A stretch of 9,617 nucleotides of DNA from Lautropia sp. (GTDB lineage: Bacteria; Pseudomonadota; Gammaproteobacteria; Burkholderiales; Burkholderiaceae_E): contig JACCRJ010000028.1 in assembly GCA_013813615.1 (NCBI GenBank), positions 1 to 9,617 on the forward strand, in the 5' to 3' direction. A model generated the notes under the pieces. The model had not been told where the DNA came from. It made no database searches and saw only the letters and a program-made list of their open reading frames with translations. This document shows, one piece after another, positions 6,019 through 9,617 of the stretch (its first letter is position 1; every line of letters starts with the position of its first letter). Position numbers and translations under genes: made by a program.

Positions 6019-8844
6019 TTGCGAGTTCACCGCCCATCGTTGTTTTCTGAAAGCGCGCATCCCTGGCTGTTTGCAGTCCTGGTCGCCGCCGCGGCCATGC
6101 TCTTGCGGGCCGCCCTGGCTCCCTCCATCGGTACCGACCTGCCGGTGCTCATCGCCGTGCCTGCCATTGTGGCGGCCGCCTGGCTGGGCGGCTTCTGGCC
6201 AGGCATGCTCGCCACCGCCGTCTGTGCCGTCTGGTCCATGGCGCAACCGCTGGGGGTGCCGCCGACTCCGGGAGCGCAGGGTGCGCTGCAGCACGCGGCG
6301 CTGGTTGACGCAATGCTGCTGCCGGCCGCCCTGCTCATCTGCCTGCTGGGGGAGCAACTGCACCGCACGCGCAGCCAGGCGAGCCGCCGCCTCGAAGCGA
6401 TGCAGCGGCTTGCCCTGCCGAGTCAGCGCCTGCAGGCGGCGCTCGAACTGGCGGCGATATCCGCCTTTGACGTCGATCGCGACCTTCGCTATGTGTGGGC
6501 GCAGAAGCCCCCCGTCGGGCTGCGCGAATCCGACCTGCTCGGCCGGACTGCCGAGGAAATCTATGAGCCTGCGGTGGCCGCCGCTCTGACGAGCGCCCGC
6601 CGCCGCATCCTGCAGGAAGGAGCCGCCTGTCGTACGGAAATCCAGGTGCGACGCAACGGCGCGATCGAATGGGTCGACTGGATCGGCGGCCCGCTGCGCG
6701 ATCCCGACGACCGGATCGTCGGGGTCACCAACCTCGCCATCGACATCACCGACCGCAAGCGATCCGAGCTCGAACTGCGTCGCAGCGAAGAATCGCAGCG
6801 ACTGCTGGTGGAACTGCAGGATGCGATTCGTGAGCTGACCGACGCCGGCGAGATCAAGGCCCGCATCACCCAACGCGTCGGCCGCCACTTCCGTGCCAAT
6901 CGCTGTGCATTTGCGGACATCCTCACCGGCGAAGCGTCGGTCGAGGTGATGCGCGACTACACCCAGGACGCCTGCAGCATCGCCGGCAGCCATCGCCTCG
7001 GCCCTCGGGAATCGATTCTCATGCAGCAACTGCTTGCGGGCAGGACGGTGGTGGTCGCGGACACGGTCAAGGGAATCACCCGGACGGGCCATCCGGGCAC
7101 GGCGCCGGTGCCGGGTGAGGCCTGGATGATGCCCGGCTATTGGGAGGCCGAAGCCGGCGGCGCGCTGCTGTGCGTGCCGGTCTTGCACGAGGGCGATCTG
7201 GTTGCCGCGCTTTCACTGCGGCACAACCTGCCGCACCGATGGACGCCGGACGAGGTGACGCTGATGGAGCAGATCGCCCAGCGGACCTGGACCGCGCTCC
7301 AGGCGGCACACGCCCAGAACGCGCTGCGTGACAGCCGTGACGTCCTGGCACTGGCCCTGCGTGGCGGCAGGATGGGCGCATGGTCGCGCGAGTACGGCAG
7401 CGACAAGGCGTGGTGGAGCCGCGAGCTGGAAGAAATTTACGGCCTCGACGCCAACGGCTTCAGCGGCACCCGGCAGGATTTCCTCGATCTGATTCATCCG
7501 GAGGATCGGGCTCGGGTGAAGGATGCGCTGGACCAGGCTCTGGATCATCACCGCGACTACTGTGTCGAATACCGGTTCCGCCACGCGTCGGGTGAATGGC
7601 GCTGGATGGAAGGCCGCGGACGCGCCTCCTACCGTGGCGACGGCCGGCCGGCCATCACCTATGGGCTGGGCATCGACATCACCGAGCGCAAGCGTCTGGA
7701 GGAAGAGCGCCGGCGGTTGAACACGGAGCTGGCCCAGTCGCTGCGCCGCAAGGACGAGTTCCTAGCGACGCTCGCGCACGAGTTGCGCAACCCGCTCGCG
7801 CCGATCGTGACCGCCCTCGAAGTGCTGCGGCTCAAGGCGCCGGCAGATCCGCAGATGCGCTGGTCGCGTGACGTCATCGAGCGGCAGGTGCGTCACATGA
7901 CCCGACTGGTCGACGACCTGCTGGACGTTGCACGCATATCGTCCGGCAAGGCGCAGCTGCGTACCGAGCGGATCGAGTTGGCGAGTGTCGTTCACCATGC
8001 GGTGGAAAGCGTGAAATCCCTCATCGACTCCGCCCGGCACGCGCTCAGCATCAGCCTGCCGCCGGCGCCGCTGATGCTGGAGGCGGACCCGACCCGCCTC
8101 AGCCAGGTCCTCGCCAACCTGCTGAGCAACGCCGCGAAATACACGCCGCCCGGGGGGCACATTTCGCTCAGCGTCCGCCAGGAGGATCGCGAGGTCGTGA
8201 TCTCGGTCTCCGACGATGGCATCGGCCTGTCGGCGCCGGACCTGGAACGGATTTTCAGCATGTTCGCCCAAGTCGCGCCCGCACTCGACCGGTCGCAGGG
8301 CGGGCTCGGCATCGGCCTGGCGCTGTCACGCGGCCTGGTCGAACTGCACGGCGGGACCATCGTCGCCACAAGTCCCGGGCAGCAGCACGGCTCGACCTTC
8401 ATCGTTCGGCTGCCGCTCGGAGCGCAGGCGGCGTTGCCGCAGCCCAAACCAGGTCGCGACGCACGCTCAGAGCCCCTACCGCAGCGGATCCTCGTCGTCG
8501 ACGACAACCTCGACGCGGCAGCGTCGCTGTCCATGCTGCTGGAGCTCGACGGCCATCTGACCGCGACTGCGTACGACGGCCAGCGCGCCCTCGAGCTGGC
8601 CCGGAGCTTCGAACCGCAGGTCATCCTGCTCGATATCGGCCTGCCCCTGCTGAACGGCTACGAGGTGGCGCGGCGGATCCGGGAGCAGCCGTGGGGTGAG
8701 GACATCACCCTGATCGCCGTCACCGGGTGGGGGCAGGAACAGGACCGGCAGCAGGCGGTGGCGGCCGGTTTCGACCACCACCTCACCAAACCGCTGGACC
8801 CCTCGCGGCTGGCATCGCTGCTGGAAGCGGCGGTGCTGCGCTGA
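6019..8844 (+). CDS. Membrane-bound hybrid histidine kinase / response regulator with PAS-GAF-PAS sensory region
   Basis: This 941-residue hybrid sensor kinase autophosphorylates on histidine and passes the phosphate to its own receiver. Domains in order: an N-terminal membrane region with several hydrophobic segments (about 15-110, DUF4118-like by appearance); PAS (about 140-250, ending NLAIDITDRKR); GAF-like (about 265-425); PAS (about 440-560, ending GLGIDITERKR); HisKA with His587 in AHELRNPL; and HATPase with N-box Asn704 (LLSNAAKYTP), DDGIG (732-736) and GGLGIGL (761-767). The receiver (about 823-941) has Asp828-Asp829, phosphoacceptor Asp872, Thr902 and Lys924. All catalytic residues are present. 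The chosen start is TTG at 6019: it lies just after the TATAAT box, and the next in-frame ATG, at residue 27, would remove part of the first membrane segment. No output domain or partner regulator is seen nearby. The signal is unknown. Confidence 0.92.
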   Translation: MRVHRPSLFSESAHPWLFAVLVAAAAMLLRAALAPSIGTDLPVLIAVPAIVAAAWLGGFWPGMLATAVCAVWSMAQPLGVPPTPGAQGALQHAALVDAMLLPAALLICLLGEQLHRTRSQASRRLEAMQRLALPSQRLQAALELAAISAFDVDRDLRYVWAQKPPVGLRESDLLGRTAEEIYEPAVAAALTSARRRILQEGAACRTEIQVRRNGAIEWVDWIGGPLRDPDDRIVGVTNLAIDITDRKRSELELRRSEESQRLLVELQDAIRELTDAGEIKARITQRVGRHFRANRCAFADILTGEASVEVMRDYTQDACSIAGSHRLGPRESILMQQLLAGRTVVVADTVKGITRTGHPGTAPVPGEAWMMPGYWEAEAGGALLCVPVLHEGDLVAALSLRHNLPHRWTPDEVTLMEQIAQRTWTALQAAHAQNALRDSRDVLALALRGGRMGAWSREYGSDKAWWSRELEEIYGLDANGFSGTRQDFLDLIHPEDRARVKDALDQALDHHRDYCVEYRFRHASGEWRWMEGRGRASYRGDGRPAITYGLGIDITERKRLEEERRRLNTELAQSLRRKDEFLATLAHELRNPLAPIVTALEVLRLKAPADPQMRWSRDVIERQVRHMTRLVDDLLDVARISSGKAQLRTERIELASVVHHAVESVKSLIDSARHALSISLPPAPLMLEADPTRLSQVLANLLSNAAKYTPPGGHISLSVRQEDREVVISVSDDGIGLSAPDLERIFSMFAQVAPALDRSQGGLGIGLALSRGLVELHGGTIVATSPGQQHGSTFIVRLPLGAQAALPQPKPGRDARSEPLPQRILVVDDNLDAAASLSMLLELDGHLTATAYDGQRALELARSFEPQVILLDIGLPLLNGYEVARRIREQPWGEDITLIAVTGWGQEQDRQQAVAAGFDHHLTKPLDPSRLASLLEAAVLR

Positions 8845-8850
8845 ACCGGG

Positions 8851-9495
8851 TCAGTCGAAAAGGCCGGGCGCGCGGCTGAGGCGGGCGCCCTCGATCTGCA
8901 GTATCCGCAGCTTCGTCAAGACGCCGCCGCCGGCCGAGAAGCCGCCCGAGCAGTAATCGAGCGGACTCCTGCCGGCAGCCAGCACGCGATGGCAAGGCAC
9001 AACCGGCGCAAACGGATTCTTCGCCAGCGCCTGGCCGACCGCGCGGGCAGCCGCAGGCTCCCCCAGCAGCGTCGCGACCTCGCCGTAGGTAGTCGTCGCC
9101 CCGGGCCCGGTCTGCCGGACCAACGCATAGACGCGGCGGTGAAACGGGGGCAGGTCGGACATGTCGAGCGGCAGGTCGAGCAGGTCGTCCTTCTGCCCCT
9201 GCAGCAGATCGCCGATACGGTCCACTGCCTCCCGCGCGAAGTCCGGGACCCCTGGGCCCAGGGGGACAGGAATCAACGGCGGGACCGGAGCGACCGCCGG
9301 CGAATCGTGCCGAGGCTGCAAGCTGCCCTCGGGAAGCAGCGGGTGCAGCTTGCGCATGCGCCGGCGGGTCTCTTCCAAGGTGCCCTCCGGAAGAAGCACA
9401 CCGGTGATGCCGCGCAGCCCCCAGGCGATGCCGCAGTGGCCGATCGCGGTGTCGAACAGCAGCCAGAAGCCTGTCGGGGTTGGGCAAGGGACCAT
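8851..9495 (-). CDS. Methylated-DNA--protein-cysteine S-methyltransferase (Ogt/MGMT family)
   Basis: This 214-residue suicide DNA-repair protein transfers alkyl groups from O6-alkylguanine to its own cysteine. The active site VPCHRV has Cys168. The DNA-binding part includes FHRRVYALV (119-127), TYGEVATLLG (136-145) and AARAVGQALAKNPF (149-162, with Arg151 as the arginine finger), and the C-terminal GGFSAGGG follows. The N-terminal domain begins FWLLFDTAIGHCGIAWG (10-26). A proline-rich stretch at about 56-84 makes it longer than E. coli Ogt (171 residues). I chose ATG at 9495 because homology starts just after it. An in-frame GTG at 9540 would add 15 residues, but neither start has a clear ribosome binding site. 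The gene converges on the kinase gene with six bases between stop codons. It lacks the Ada N-terminal domains, so it is a stand-alone repair enzyme. It has no visible link to the amino acid operon. Confidence 0.93.
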   Translation of the reverse strand: MVPCPTPTGFWLLFDTAIGHCGIAWGLRGITGVLLPEGTLEETRRRMRKLHPLLPEGSLQPRHDSPAVAPVPPLIPVPLGPGVPDFAREAVDRIGDLLQGQKDDLLDLPLDMSDLPPFHRRVYALVRQTGPGATTTYGEVATLLGEPAAARAVGQALAKNPFAPVVPCHRVLAAGRSPLDYCSGGFSAGGGVLTKLRILQIEGARLSRAPGLFD

Positions 9496-9504
9496 ATCGG
9501 GCCA

Positions 9505-9513
9505 TGCTACAGT
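9505..9513 (+). promoter_or_regulatory. Possible extended -10 promoter for the right-edge gene
   Basis: TGC-TACAGT resembles an extended -10 box (TGnTATAAT with two mismatches in the hexamer), about 48 bases before the ATG at 9561. No good -35 hexamer is found at normal spacing; TTGGGC at 9480-9485 is too far away. If real, it lies between the two opposed start codons, which favours the shorter start of the alkyltransferase gene. Confidence 0.3.
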
Positions 9514-9548
9514 TTCCGACCCGGCTCGCAAGCGTCGCACCGGACAAC

Positions 9549-9554
9549 GAGGAG
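9549..9554 (+). promoter_or_regulatory. Ribosome binding site (GAGGAG) for the right-edge gene
   Basis: GAGGAG stands six bases before an ATG at 9561, the best match and spacing outside the second deacylase. It is the main evidence that a plus-strand gene begins here. Confidence 0.65.
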
Positions 9555-9560
9555 ACTTCG

Positions 9561-9617
9561 ATGCGTCCGTCCTGCCTGGCCCTCCTGTCCCGAATCCTCA
9601 TGGCAGCCGCCATGCTC
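9561..9617 (+). CDS. Start of an exported protein gene, cut by the window edge
   Basis: Only 19 codons are visible, open to the window edge. The residues are MRPSCLALLSRILMAAAML: a short positively charged start followed by a hydrophobic, alanine- and leucine-rich run, as in the beginning of a Sec signal peptide or a first membrane helix. A GAGGAG ribosome binding site precedes it. It is divergent from the alkyltransferase gene, and the region between the two starts (9496-9560) is short. The mature protein is outside the window, so no function can be given. It could still be a chance frame, but the combination of binding site, start codon and signal-like sequence makes a real gene likely. Confidence 0.6.
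   Translation, partial: MRPSCLALLSRILMAAAML

Noticed and set aside
5632..7188. A 518-codon minus-strand open frame spanning the dehydratase end, the intergenic gap and the kinase start
   Set aside because: It crosses the gap with the plus-strand promoter and runs opposite membrane, PAS and GAF sequence. The translated product shows no known fold or motif.
8783..9613. A 276-codon minus-strand open frame overlapping the alkyltransferase gene in another phase
   Set aside because: The alkyltransferase phase carries the VPCHRV active site and full family homology; this phase gives an Arg/Pro-rich product.

Overview
The window looks like chromosomal DNA from a G+C-rich proteobacterium, probably a betaproteobacterium. 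The G+C content is roughly two thirds by eye, and genes are tightly packed. Long open frames on the opposite strand are explained by codon bias. The taxonomic guess is weak because no rRNA, tRNA or lineage marker is present. I see no mobile element, CRISPR array or RNA gene.

Positions 1-5865 look like one co-directional operon, entered in its middle. It starts with the tail of one Dpp/Opp-type ABC transporter ATPase and a complete second one. Four enzymes follow: a DoeB/AstE-type zinc amidohydrolase, a PLP-dependent L-threonine-aldolase-type lyase, a second DoeB/AstE-type amidohydrolase, and a PLP-dependent threonine ammonia-lyase with a C-terminal ACT domain. The junctions are -11, +91, +42, -4 and +12 bp, which fits one transcript. 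The gene set suggests uptake of an N-acylated amino acid or peptide-like compound and removal of its acyl group. The freed beta-hydroxy amino acid could then be cleaved by retro-aldol reaction or dehydrated and deaminated. The substrate cannot be read from the sequence. Ectoine/hydroxyectoine-type compounds are one candidate, because DoeB/EutE deacetylases and an EutB threonine-dehydratase-like enzyme occur in known ectoine pathways.

Positions 5866-6018 are a 153-bp gap with a perfect TATAAT box close to a TTG start. It precedes a 941-residue membrane hybrid histidine kinase (TM region, PAS, GAF, PAS, HisKA, HATPase, receiver; 6019-8844). Convergent to it, six bases away, is an O6-alkylguanine-DNA alkyltransferase on the minus strand (8851-9495). 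At the right edge a new plus-strand gene starts at 9561 behind a good ribosome binding site and encodes a signal-peptide-like N-terminus.

The points most worth a second look are the deacylase-aldolase-deacylase-dehydratase cassette and a 38-base block that is identical in the two otherwise diverged deacylase genes.
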